Source of the DNA: Actinomycetota bacterium
Lineage (GTDB): Bacteria; Actinomycetota; Thermoleophilia; Gaiellales; F1-60-MAGs149
Direction of reading: 5' to 3'
NCBI GenBank assembly: GCA_947481755.1
Contig: CANKHS010000017.1
Span: 1 to 14,662 of the forward strand
DNA: 14,662 nt
The position numbers were made by a program, and so were the translations under genes. The notes beneath the pieces were generated by a model. The model was not told where the DNA came from, ran no database searches, and saw only the letters and a program-made list of their open reading frames with translations. Below, in pieces: positions 8,805-14,662 of the stretch (position 1 is its first letter; the number at the start of each line of letters is the position of its first letter).

Positions 8805-9334
8805 TGGCTACACCCGGACACCACACACTGAGCGTCTTGGTCGAAAACCGGCCAGGCGTTCTGTCGCGCGTCTCTGGTCTGTTCTCGCGGCGCGGCTTCA
8901 ACATTGAGAGCCTTGCCGTGGGGCCGACCGAACGTGCAGATCGCTCGGTCATCACGATCCGTGTCGATTGCACGCGTCACTCCGTCGAACAGGTCGTCAA
9001 GCAGCTCGACAAGCTGATCGACGTGATCGATGTGCTCGAGGTTGCACCCGATTCGGCTATCGAGCGCGAGCTCCTCTTGATCAAGGTCAAGGCCGATGCA
9101 GAGCACCGGCTGGAGATCATGCGAATGGCAGAGGTCTTCAATGCCCGCGTCGTCGACGCAGGCGCCACGACGCTGCTACTCGAGTGCGTTGAGCATCCTG
9201 ATCGCCTCGCTGCGCTCGAGGAACTGCTGTCCCCGTACGAGATCGTCGAGGCCGTCCGCACCGGCCGCGTAGCAATGACCCGTGCCTCGATTGCGAACGA
9301 GGCCGCACGACCGAAACTGAATATCCTCGGGTAA
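8804..9334 (+). CDS. ilvN: Acetolactate synthase, small regulatory subunit
   Basis: The regulatory partner of IlvB: it activates the catalytic subunit and mediates valine feedback inhibition. Its 176 residues comprise an ACT domain (about 8-80; HTLSVLVENRPGVLSRVSGLF, then RRGFNIESLAVGPTE, typical of valine-binding subunits) and a C-terminal ALS small-subunit domain (about 85-160). The frame is open further upstream inside ilvB, but ATG 8804 is chosen because homologous sequence begins here, it overlaps the ilvB stop by one base (TAATG), and AGGAGG (8791-8796) sits seven bases before it. After the TAA there is an 84-bp gap to ilvC containing two hairpins. Confidence 0.95.
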   Translation: MATPGHHTLSVLVENRPGVLSRVSGLFSRRGFNIESLAVGPTERADRSVITIRVDCTRHSVEQVVKQLDKLIDVIDVLEVAPDSAIERELLLIKVKADAEHRLEIMRMAEVFNARVVDAGATTLLLECVEHPDRLAALEELLSPYEIVEAVRTGRVAMTRASIANEAARPKLNILG

Positions 9335-9389
9335 CTGGGGCCACAAAACCCCAGACCGACGTACATTTCCGCAACGGCGCTTTGCGCCG
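9335..9389 (+). promoter_or_regulatory. Two hairpins in the ilvN-ilvC spacer
   Basis: Immediately after the ilvN stop, CTGGGG (9335-9340) pairs with CCCCAG (9349-9354) across an 8-base loop. CGGCGC (9375-9380) then pairs with GCGCCG (9384-9389) across TTT. No U-run follows either. They may be RNA-processing or stability elements that let ilvC accumulate differently from ilvBN, or partial terminators. A role is inferred only from position; an independent ilvC promoter is not evident. Confidence 0.45.
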
Positions 9390-9418
9390 ACTGACTTCAA
9401 GCGAGAGGGAAAATCCGC

Positions 9419-10435
9419 ATGGCAACGCTCTATTACGAGTCCGATGGAGATTTCGGAGCACTCAAAGGCAAGCGCATCGTTGTTCTGGGCTACGGCTCGC
9501 AGGGCCACGCACATGCACTGAACCTGCGCGAGTCCGGCGCCGACGTAACCGTCGCCGTTCGCCCCAACTCTGAGGGTTGGGCCCGCGCCGAGAGCCACGG
9601 CTGGACACCACAGACTCCCGCTGACGCCTGCAAGGATGCCGACGTCATCGCGATGATGGTCCCCGACCACATTCAGGCCGAACTCTGGCGTTCCACGGTC
9701 AAGGACCTCGTCAAGCCAGGCGCAACGCTGCTCTTTACGCACGGCTTTTGCATTCACTTCGGCCAGATTGATGCGCCGACCGATGCCAACGTCGTAATGG
9801 TCGCCCCGAAGGGCCCTGGCCACCTCGTCCGTCGTCTCTACACCGAGGGTGCTGGCGTGCCAGCCCTGATCGCCGTGGAGAACGACGCTACGGGTGACGC
9901 CAAGCAGATCGCCATGGCCTGGGCCATCGGCATCGGCTCGGCCCGTGCCGGCGTCATCGAGACGACCTTCCGCGAAGAGACCGAGAGTGACCTCTTCGGC
10001 GAGCAGGCTGTCCTCTGCGGTGGCGCAACTGCGCTGATCGAGGCAGGCTTCGAGACGTTGGTCGAGGCGGGCTACGCCCCCGAGATCGCCTACTTCGAGG
10101 TGCTCCACGAACTCAAGTTGATCGTCGACCTGCTCTACGAAGGCGGCATGGATTGGATGCGCTATTCCATCTCCGACACCGCTGAGTACGGCGACCTGAC
10201 GCGCGGTCCCCGCGTGATTGGTCCCGAGAGTCGGGCCGCGATGCGCGAGATCCTCGGCGAGATTCAGCGCGGCGAGTTTGCCCGCGAGTTTATTCTCGAG
10301 AAGCAGACGGGCGGCACCACGATGCGCATGCTTCGCATGCGCGCAGCCGAAAGCCAGCTGGAAGAGGTTGGCGCCGAGCTTCGTTCGATGATGCCATTTG
10401 TGTCCCAGGCCCGTAAGAAGGCGCAAGAGGTCTAG
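9419..10435 (+). CDS. ilvC: Ketol-acid reductoisomerase (class I)
   Basis: IlvC converts acetolactate and acetohydroxybutyrate to the 2,3-dihydroxy acids by a Mg-dependent alkyl shift and NAD(P)H reduction. The 338 residues fit the short class I form. The Rossmann motif GYGSQGHAHALNLRESG (24-40) is followed by the cofactor loop with Arg49 and Ser52, suggesting NADPH. FTHGF (106-110) carries active-site His108. The knotted C-terminal domain shows Asp191 and Glu195 (ETESDLFGEQ) and Glu227 and Glu231 (YFEVLHELKLI), the two-metal ligands, and substrate-contacting Ser252 in RYSISDTAEYGD. AGAGGGA eight bases before the ATG fixes the start. Last gene of the cluster; a strong hairpin begins 7 bases after its stop. 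The next enzyme, IlvD, is not in the window. Confidence 0.96.
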   Translation: MATLYYESDGDFGALKGKRIVVLGYGSQGHAHALNLRESGADVTVAVRPNSEGWARAESHGWTPQTPADACKDADVIAMMVPDHIQAELWRSTVKDLVKPGATLLFTHGFCIHFGQIDAPTDANVVMVAPKGPGHLVRRLYTEGAGVPALIAVENDATGDAKQIAMAWAIGIGSARAGVIETTFREETESDLFGEQAVLCGGATALIEAGFETLVEAGYAPEIAYFEVLHELKLIVDLLYEGGMDWMRYSISDTAEYGDLTRGPRVIGPESRAAMREILGEIQRGEFAREFILEKQTGGTTMRMLRMRAAESQLEEVGAELRSMMPFVSQARKKAQEV

Positions 10436-10442
10436 AAGCGAC

Positions 10443-10480
10443 GTGACTCGGGGTACGCTGAGAGGTGTGCCCCGAGTCGC
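10443..10480 (+). terminator. Strong hairpin after ilvC, terminator-like without U-tract
   Basis: GACTCGGGG (10445-10453) pairs perfectly with CCCCGAGTC (10470-10478). The stem extends outward by T-G and G-C pairs and inward by several pairs around a small loop near TGAGA. It starts 7 bases after the ilvC stop, as expected of an operon terminator. What follows is pyrimidine-rich (CTCTTCTCTGCTCCT) but not a U-run, so Rho-assisted termination or 3' end protection is possible. The hairpin also covers the likely promoter and start codon of the lipoprotein gene. Confidence 0.55.
10454..10459 (+). promoter_or_regulatory. Putative -10 box for leaderless lipoprotein mRNA
   Basis: TACGCT ends seven bases before GTG 10467, the leaderless-promoter spacing. 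No usable Shine-Dalgarno precedes this GTG. The box lies in the apical part of the hairpin after ilvC. No clear -35 is seen. Confidence 0.35.
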
Positions 10481-11417
10481 CGTTCGCTCTTCTCTGCTCC
10501 TGATTGCCTGTGCGATCGTGCTGGTCGCCTGTGGCGGCTCGCAGAGCTCTACGTCGACGCCGAGCGGTCCGACGCTCGCCCGCATCGCCGGCACGCCCGA
10601 CGCCTCGACAATCGTCACGCCGAACCTGATTGTGCTCGGCGGCACAGACTTTCCTGCGGGAAAGACAGTTCGGATTCCGTTTCAGGTCGCCAAAAAGGAC
10701 GGCAAACTGCTCGTGCCCGACGGTGGTACAGCTCAGCTCTACCTTGGCGCCACGGCAAGCTCGCCGGCGCTCGGACCGTACCCCGTTCGGCACCTTTCCT
10801 TGAAAGGCGAGGGAATCTCCTTCGAATCCGAAGCTGCCGACACGATCATGGTTGCTGCGGAAGTCCCGCTACCGGCTGCCGGCGCGTGGACAGCCGTTGT
10901 GACGATGAAGGTCGCTGGTACGACAGTGACTGCCTCGAATCAGTTCAGCGTCTTGCCGAAGGAGGTCACGCCCGCCGTGGGCACAGCCGCCCCGACCGCA
11001 CGAACACCGACGCTCGAGGATGTTGGTGGCGACGGTACGAAAATCAGTACGGCACGCCCACTTGACCTCACACTATTGGGTGATTCGATCCCAGATCTCT
11101 TGGCCGCACACCGACCGTTTGTCGTTGCCTTCGCGACACCCCAGTTCTGTACCAGTCGCCTCTGCGGGCCCGTCGTGGACATCACCAGGAACATCCAGCG
11201 AGCGCTACGCGGGACGAAGATGGCCTTTGTTCACGCAGAGATCTACACCGATCTCAATCCCTCCAAGGGGGTCGCTCCCTGGGTACTCGCCTGGGCCCTC
11301 CCGACGGAGCCGTGGGTGTTCGTCGTCAACGCCCAGGGCATGATCACCGCCAAATTTGAGGGGTCGGTTACACCGGCCGAACTCGAAGCTGCAGCGCGCG
11401 CAGCCCTTGCGTCTTAG
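10467..11417 (+). CDS. Thioredoxin-fold lipoprotein with CxxxxC motif
   Basis: Probably an exported, lipid-anchored protein of about 316 residues. The N-terminus has basic residues (PRVAVR), a hydrophobic core (SSLLLIACAIVLV) and a lipobox LVAC with Cys22 as the lipidation site, followed by a Ser/Thr-rich tether. Residues about 45-165 look like a beta-rich domain. From about 195 to 316 a thioredoxin-like domain is suggested by FVVAFATPQFCTSRLCGPVVD (Cys228 and Cys233), a TEPWVFVV segment in the cis-proline position and a terminal helix. The six-residue CTSRLC differs from the usual thioredoxin CxxC, so redox activity is only inferred. The start is uncertain: GTG 10467 fits a -10 box and signal-peptide length, while GTG 10443 is in frame upstream. 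It is separated from ilvC by a hairpin and ends convergent with the MarR-like gene, overlapping by 4 bases. Confidence 0.75.
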   Translation: MPRVAVRSSLLLIACAIVLVACGGSQSSTSTPSGPTLARIAGTPDASTIVTPNLIVLGGTDFPAGKTVRIPFQVAKKDGKLLVPDGGTAQLYLGATASSPALGPYPVRHLSLKGEGISFESEAADTIMVAAEVPLPAAGAWTAVVTMKVAGTTVTASNQFSVLPKEVTPAVGTAAPTARTPTLEDVGGDGTKISTARPLDLTLLGDSIPDLLAAHRPFVVAFATPQFCTSRLCGPVVDITRNIQRALRGTKMAFVHAEIYTDLNPSKGVAPWVLAWALPTEPWVFVVNAQGMITAKFEGSVTPAELEAAARAALAS

Positions 11418-11803
11418 GCGATAACAGCCAGCACAGCCGTGGCGGCGTCCAACGGCGTGAGTCGCTGCTGCAGAACCTCGACGACCTCGGCCGCAAGGTC
11501 AGTGGCTTCACGACGACCCTCACTGGTCAACTCGGTCAGACCGGTGCGATCGCGACGCGTAATCAGGCCACGGAGTTGAAGCGCCAACGCAAGCTGCTTG
11601 GCCTGACTCGACGACGCTGCGATTCGTGCGGCAATCCGAGCGGTACTGACAGCGCCATCTTCGTCGAGCAAGATCAAGAGCAGGTAGGCCTCCATCGGAC
11701 GAAGCCGATGCGTACGAGCGACGTCAAGGAGCGCCCGATCGGCGACGCGCACCGACTCGAGAAAGCCGGGAAGTGCCATCTGTGCTTGTTCTGTCGTGGG
11801 CAT
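11414..11803 (-). CDS. MarR-like winged-helix transcriptional regulator
   Basis: A small cytosolic protein of 129 residues. Residues about 35-98 fit a winged helix-turn-helix: MEAYLLLILLDEDG, then STARIAARIAASSSQAKQ (recognition region), LALALQLRGLITRRDR and the wing ending LTELTSEGRREA. This is the pattern of MarR-family dimers; both terminal helices are short, so it is at the small end of the family. No ligand can be proposed. ATG 11803 has no good Shine-Dalgarno; an ATG at 11779 is also in frame. A short inverted repeat lies 30 bases upstream and could be its own operator. Its stop overlaps that of the lipoprotein gene on the other strand, so antisense transcription could link them. Confidence 0.7.
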   Translation of the reverse strand: MPTTEQAQMALPGFLESVRVADRALLDVARTHRLRPMEAYLLLILLDEDGAVSTARIAARIAASSSQAKQLALALQLRGLITRRDRTGLTELTSEGRREATDLAAEVVEVLQQRLTPLDAATAVLAVIA

Positions 11804-11832
11804 GAAAGTAGCTGACCTTTTTCGTCTTGAGG

Positions 11833-11847
11833 TTGCCGTCGTGGCAA
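11833..11847. promoter_or_regulatory. Inverted repeat, possible operator of the MarR-like gene
   Basis: TTGCC-GTCGT-GGCAA is a perfect 15-bp inverted repeat 30 bases upstream of the MarR-like ATG. MarR-family proteins usually bind palindromes of about this size in their own promoters. Binding by this protein is inferred only from position and symmetry. Confidence 0.35.
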
Positions 11848-11949
11848 TGTATTGAACGGATCACAGAGGGTGCGCCCGTCGAATCATACACATACCGGAG
11901 CTATTTTTTCACACCTGTATCTATGCGGTTTGAGGCGAATATCCATCGC

Positions 11950-11974
11950 TGCCGGCGGGATATATCTGCCGGCA
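11950..11974. repeat. GCCGGC-bounded palindrome downstream of FIST gene
   Basis: TGCCGGC (11950-11956) and GCCGGCA (11968-11974) are inverted copies around an AT-rich middle containing the palindrome GATATATC (11959-11966). The element lies 21 bases past the FIST stop codon and could form a 7-bp stem with an 11-base loop in its mRNA. No U-run follows on that strand, so it is a weak terminator candidate. A protein-binding site is the other possibility. Confidence 0.4.
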
Positions 11975-11995
11975 CAGTACTGGCAACCTGATCGG

Positions 11996-13102
11996 TCAGT
12001 GCGGGAACGTCACCATCGTCGCCGTGAAGGCGTGAACGTGGTTCGTACCCGCGATCGGGCCGATCTCGCCCTGACAAAAGCCGCCCGCCAACGGCACGTT
12101 GAGAAGCTCCGCAATCACGGCAGCATCGTGGTGTTGCGTGTCAAACATGCGGCGTCCCCTACCGGTGCAGGCAAAGATCAATGCTGCACCCACGTCCGGG
12201 TTGGCAAGACCAATCACGCGCCGCAGGTCCGCATCGGCACCACTGCCATCCCGCACATGAAACCGAAACGTCTGCCCCACGCGCGGCTCTGCCGCAATCG
12301 CCAGTCCGCCACTCCCAGCCTCAATACCGAGTAAACCGCGCACTAAGAAGTCACCCACGTCGTAGTCGGGCCGATTCTCGTCGATCACGATCCCGGCCAT
12401 CAGGCCGACGCGGGCAAGATGCAGGTCTTCGGGATCGAGCGCGCCCAAGACGGCGTGGAGCTGCTCGACGGCTGGCTTGCTTGCCAACTCCAGCACGACA
12501 TTGTTCTCCGCCGCCGTCACCACGAGGTCGCCACCGATTGGACGCGCCCCCTGCGAGACGATCGTGGCCACGCCGGGCACATCGATTTGAATACCAATCG
12601 CGCCCTCCGTCAGGATGCGCTCTGCGGTAATCAGGCGCGCAGCACCGGGCGACGAGCCACCGGTAAAGCCTCCCACGAGGTTGATTCCGCGTACGTCTGC
12701 TGTGTGCAGAAAGCGATCGGTTGGCGTGGTGAACGGATCCGCAAAGATCACGACCACACCCTCTCCATCTGGCAGGTCGTTGGCATCTTCCAACTCGATC
12801 ACCGCGATCTGGTCAGGCGGCAGTACACCCGCCCAGAGACTAATCGCTGCCTCCTGCTCGGTCTCCTCACCGACGCCAATCACGCCACCGGGAATCACGG
12901 CACCAGCGATCGCCGCCTCGGGAAAGCGCTCAATCACGGCGCGGCGCACCGCGTCTGCCTCGTCACGAAATGCATCCGAGGCCAGCACCACGATCAGGGT
13001 TGGCGTGGCCCCGGCAAGCGCCATTTCGACCTGATCGGCCGCACGATTGACGGCCGTCTCGGCGTCGGCATCGTGGGCGAGATGAGAGGCGTAACGAACC
13101 AT
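11996..13102 (-). CDS. FIST N/C-domain sensory protein
   Basis: A 368-residue soluble protein with no signal peptide or membrane segment. The first part (about 30-200: TPTLIVVLASDAF, IAGAVIPGGVIG, VGGFTGGSSPG) matches FIST_N. The second (about 215-355: VGLMAGIVIDEN, FACTGRGRRMF at 310-320, GGFCQGEIGP at 340-349) matches FIST_C. FIST domains are predicted small-ligand, possibly amino-acid, sensors in signal transduction; in many proteins they are joined to kinase or cyclase outputs, but here no output domain is present. Cys312 and Cys343 sit in the most conserved motifs. ATG 13102 has no clear Shine-Dalgarno and may be leaderless. It is divergent from the cyclophilin gene. The family assignment is firm, the function unknown. 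Confidence 0.85.
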   Translation of the reverse strand: MVRYASHLAHDADAETAVNRAADQVEMALAGATPTLIVVLASDAFRDEADAVRRAVIERFPEAAIAGAVIPGGVIGVGEETEQEAAISLWAGVLPPDQIAVIELEDANDLPDGEGVVVIFADPFTTPTDRFLHTADVRGINLVGGFTGGSSPGAARLITAERILTEGAIGIQIDVPGVATIVSQGARPIGGDLVVTAAENNVVLELASKPAVEQLHAVLGALDPEDLHLARVGLMAGIVIDENRPDYDVGDFLVRGLLGIEAGSGGLAIAAEPRVGQTFRFHVRDGSGADADLRRVIGLANPDVGAALIFACTGRGRRMFDTQHHDAAVIAELLNVPLAGGFCQGEIGPIAGTNHVHAFTATMVTFPH

Positions 13103-13150
13103 GTCGCTGAAGTGTGACCGGTTGCCTACTCCTGTGTGGCCTCACCCCAC

Positions 13151-13156
13151 TACGCT
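13151..13156 (+). promoter_or_regulatory. Putative -10 box of the cyclophilin gene
   Basis: TACGCT lies 30 bases before GTG 13187, giving a short leader that includes the AAAGG ribosome-binding site (13176-13180). It is identical to the box proposed upstream of the lipoprotein gene. The best -35-like sequence, TTGCCT, is too far away (23 bp), so the call is weak. The 84-bp region 13103-13186 must also drive the divergent FIST gene. Confidence 0.3.
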
Positions 13157-13186
13157 GCCACTTCAACGTCGAACGAAAGGCCTGCA

Positions 13187-13648
13187 GTGGCAACTCGCGC
13201 CAACATGGAGACCAGCATGGGAACCATCGTCATCGAGCTCTACGCCGATGACGCCCCTAAGACCGTAGAGAACTTCACCAAGCTCGCCGGTGAGGGATTT
13301 TATGACGGCCTGATCTTCCACCGTGTGATCCCCGACTTCATGATCCAGGGCGGCTGCCCGGACGGCACGGGCACGGGTGGCCCGGGCTACAAGTTCGAGG
13401 ACGAGCAGAACTCCCATGACGTCGATCGCGGCAAGCTCGCGATGGCGAACGCTGGCCCGAACACCAACGGCTCGCAGTTCTTCATCGTGACGGCCCCCGA
13501 CTGCAACTGGCTGAAGGGCAAGCACACCGTCTTTGGCAACGTCATCGAGGGTCTCGATATTGCTGACGCGATCTCCGCTGTCGACCGCGATGGTCGCGAC
13601 ATGCCGAGCGAGCCGATCACCATGACGGTCACGATCGTCGAGGACTAG
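13187..13648 (+). CDS. Cyclophilin-type peptidyl-prolyl cis-trans isomerase
   Basis: A cytosolic foldase of 153 residues that speeds cis-trans isomerisation at proline bonds. The single cyclophilin domain is complete: FHRVIPDFMIQGG (44-56) supplies catalytic Arg46, Phe51 and Gln54; NTNGSQFFI (92-100) and NWLKGKHTVFG (107-117) supply the rest of the pocket, with Trp108 at the position linked to cyclosporin binding and His113 (numbered from this start). There is no signal peptide or transmembrane segment. GTG 13187 is chosen because AAAGG lies six bases before it; the frame is open upstream to 13136 and an ATG at 13205 is an alternative. It is convergent with the P-loop gene, with a strong shared hairpin between them. 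Confidence 0.92.
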   Translation: MATRANMETSMGTIVIELYADDAPKTVENFTKLAGEGFYDGLIFHRVIPDFMIQGGCPDGTGTGGPGYKFEDEQNSHDVDRGKLAMANAGPNTNGSQFFIVTAPDCNWLKGKHTVFGNVIEGLDIADAISAVDRDGRDMPSEPITMTVTIVED

Positions 13649-13678
13649 AAGTCAGCTAGAAGGCACGGAGAACGACAC

Positions 13679-13709
13679 GGGCGTCGCTGGCTACCAGCCG
13701 GCGACGCCC
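13679..13709. terminator. Bidirectional hairpin between convergent genes
   Basis: GGGCGTCGCTGGC (13679-13691) pairs with GCCGGCGACGCCC (13697-13709), a 13-bp stem with one T-G pair and loop TACCA. It starts 30 bases after the cyclophilin stop and overlaps the last codons and stop of the P-loop gene on the other strand. Neither side has a U-run. Position and strength suggest a shared terminator or 3' stabiliser for both transcripts. Confidence 0.55.
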
Positions 13710-14200
13710 AGTACGTCCCGCGCCACCTGCGCGGGAGACTGGTCATCGACGTCGATGACAGCATCGGATCGCGCCTCCGCCCCCTCCGCGTCGTACGCGT
13801 CGAGGAACGCAAGGTGCTCCGCCAACTGAACGCCACTGTCGCGCAGGCGAATCCGCTGCTCTAGGACACCCGGATCGACTGACAGTTCGACGACGGTTGT
13901 CTCACATCCATGCAGGGCTGCGCGGACGGCTGCGATTTCGGCCGGATCGTTGAGCATGCGCGCCAAGGCGATGTGCTCGATGCCCGCCGTATGGAACGTC
14001 TGCCAGACCGCAGCGAGATTCGCAACCAGCAGGTCGTGGACGCTCGTCGTCGAGGACGGTGCGGGTGTCGCCCACGCTAACCAGTCGAGATCGACGATCG
14101 CGTTCGGCGTTCCAGCCTGATCAAGCATCGCCTCAATCTCGTGCAGCGTCGTGGTCTTGCCGGAGCCGACCGGACCAATGATCAGGAGTGCACGCGCCAT
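13691..14200 (-). CDS. P-loop NTPase, small nucleoside/adenylylsulfate kinase-like protein
   Basis: A 169-residue cytosolic protein starting almost directly with the Walker A motif GPVGSGKTT (9-17), with Lys15 and Thr16 for phosphate and Mg. VDLDWLAW (36-43) follows, in the place where related small kinases have substrate-binding acidic residues. Then come EHIALARML, a helix with an ELSVDPGVLEQRIRLRDSG segment resembling the LID arginines, and VIDVDD near the C-terminus. The layout resembles small P-loop kinases of unknown substrate common in Actinobacteria; phosphotransfer is inferred. ATG 14200 is supported by the Walker motif position and by TAGGCT six bases upstream. It lies 9 bases after the stop of the MetX-like gene and is probably co-transcribed with it as well. 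Confidence 0.75.
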   Translation of the reverse strand: MARALLIIGPVGSGKTTTLHEIEAMLDQAGTPNAIVDLDWLAWATPAPSSTTSVHDLLVANLAAVWQTFHTAGIEHIALARMLNDPAEIAAVRAALHGCETTVVELSVDPGVLEQRIRLRDSGVQLAEHLAFLDAYDAEGAEARSDAVIDVDDQSPAQVARDVLGVAGW

Positions 14201-14206
14201 ACACCC

Positions 14207-14212
14207 AGCCTA
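14207..14212 (-). promoter_or_regulatory. Putative internal -10 box overlapping a stop codon
   Basis: TAGGCT on the minus strand ends six bases before ATG 14200, matching the leaderless pattern, and its TAG is also the stop codon of the upstream MetX-like gene (14210-14212). No -35 is evident. Chance is quite possible in so short a motif. Confidence 0.3.
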
Positions 14213-14662
14213 CCGATCGATCGCGAGTAACTCGCGCAGGTTTGCCTCGACTTGGGGTAGATAGCCAGGATCGGTCGCCATCAGCCCCATGTGTCCGTCG
14301 ATCGACTCGATCACGCGCAACTCGCCGTGCGGCACCATTGCGATCTCGTACGCCACGTCGCGGGGCGGAAAGAACATGTCTTCGCTGATGGGCATCGCGA
14401 ACACCGTGGCCGTAATGCGCCCAAGTGCAGCCTTCAGGTCGCCGTCCGTATTGCGTGCAACATCGGAACGCTGCCACTTCCACGCCATCGCGAGCAGCGA
14501 GTTGGGGTCGAGTGGCTCGTGGTAGCCCTCGGTAAATTCGCGTTGAAAGTCTTCGAGCGTGGCAAAGTCGCCCGTGCGACGCCAGTGCTCCTGCTTGAAC
14601 CACTCAGTCGACCAGCCCAGCACGGCGGCAAAGCGACCGTGAAGACGCAGACCAGCGACGAC
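14210..14662 (-). CDS. MetX-like alpha/beta hydrolase, partial (N-terminal part outside window)
   Basis: About 150 C-terminal residues are visible; the frame is open to the window edge, so no start is called. The sequence AAVLGWSTEWFKQEHW, then ARNTDGDLKAALGRI, then PISEDMFFPPRD and ELRVIESIDGHMGLM follows the C-terminal half of homoserine O-acetyltransferase (MetX) family proteins. Asp in SEDMFFPP and His in DGHMGLM are in the places of the catalytic acid and base of the Ser-Asp-His triad; the nucleophilic Ser lies upstream, outside. Many proteins with this profile are MetX-like hydrolases rather than true methionine-pathway acyltransferases, and the visible part cannot decide between them. 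It precedes the P-loop gene by 9 bases, suggesting one transcript. Confidence 0.75.
   Translation of the reverse strand, partial: VVAGLRLHGRFAAVLGWSTEWFKQEHWRRTGDFATLEDFQREFTEGYHEPLDPNSLLAMAWKWQRSDVARNTDGDLKAALGRITATVFAMPISEDMFFPPRDVAYEIAMVPHGELRVIESIDGHMGLMATDPGYLPQVEANLRELLAIDR

Larger units (their letters stand above)
11804..11995. other. Gene-free region between MarR-like and FIST genes
   Basis: About 190 bp, visibly more AT-rich than its surroundings, upstream of the MarR-like gene and downstream of the FIST gene. It contains a TTGCC/GGCAA inverted repeat (11833-11847) and a GCCGGC-bounded palindrome (11950-11974). There is a run of six T (11904-11909) with no stem before it. I see no RNA gene and no protein frame with coding character. 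Confidence 0.6.

Noticed and set aside
9176..10645. 489-codon open frame on the minus strand
   Set aside because: Antisense to ilvC and parts of ilvN and the lipoprotein gene, all of which have clear family motifs; no motif seen in this frame.
11904..11909. Run of six T as an intrinsic terminator
   Set aside because: No stable stem directly precedes it on the plus strand, and no gene ends upstream on that strand close enough.
11852..12334. 160-codon plus-strand frame in the MarR-FIST gap
   Set aside because: More than half is antisense to the FIST gene; the part in the gap has no ribosome-binding site or recognisable domain.

Overview
The window looks like chromosomal DNA from a GC-rich bacterium, most likely an actinobacterium. 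The clues are GTG as well as ATG starts, CTC/CTG leucine codons, TANNNT -10 boxes placed a few bases before start codons (leaderless style), strong hairpins without U-tracts, and a Cys-rich thioredoxin-fold lipoprotein. The class Thermoleophilia is a guess from protein flavour only. I see no phage, insertion sequence, CRISPR, tRNA or rRNA.

Layout. 1-89: nested palindromic REP/BIME-like repeat, cut by the window edge. 127-2944: two divergent class III PLP aminotransferases, a GabT-like enzyme (-) and an omega-amino-acid transaminase (+). 2949-4112: MFS permease (-), convergent with the second transaminase. 4144-4406: leuA promoter and a roughly 225-nt leader that encodes a Leu-rich peptide and can form alternative RNA structures. 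4407-10435: leuA-leuB-ilvB-ilvN-ilvC (+), tightly packed. 10443-10480: strong hairpin. 10467-11417: thioredoxin-like lipoprotein (+). 11414-11803: MarR-like regulator (-), whose stop codon overlaps that of the lipoprotein. 11804-11995: gene-free stretch with two palindromes. 11996-13102: FIST-domain sensor protein (-). 13187-13648: cyclophilin peptidyl-prolyl isomerase (+). 13679-13709: shared hairpin. 13691-14200: P-loop kinase-like protein (-). 14210-14662: 3' part of a MetX-like alpha/beta hydrolase (-).

How it works together. IlvB/IlvN condense pyruvate (or pyruvate plus 2-ketobutyrate) and IlvC reduces and isomerises the product towards valine and isoleucine. LeuA and LeuB take the valine precursor 2-ketoisovalerate towards leucine. 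IlvD, LeuC, LeuD and the branched-chain aminotransferase are not in the window. The cluster appears to be controlled from one sigma70-like promoter followed by a leader. The leader peptide ends in LPLVLLVGLLPR, and its last leucine codons lie on RNA complementary to the leuA ribosome-binding site. This suggests leucine-sensing translational attenuation and is the most interesting feature of the window. The remaining genes look like ordinary accessory and housekeeping genes, several with leaderless-type starts.
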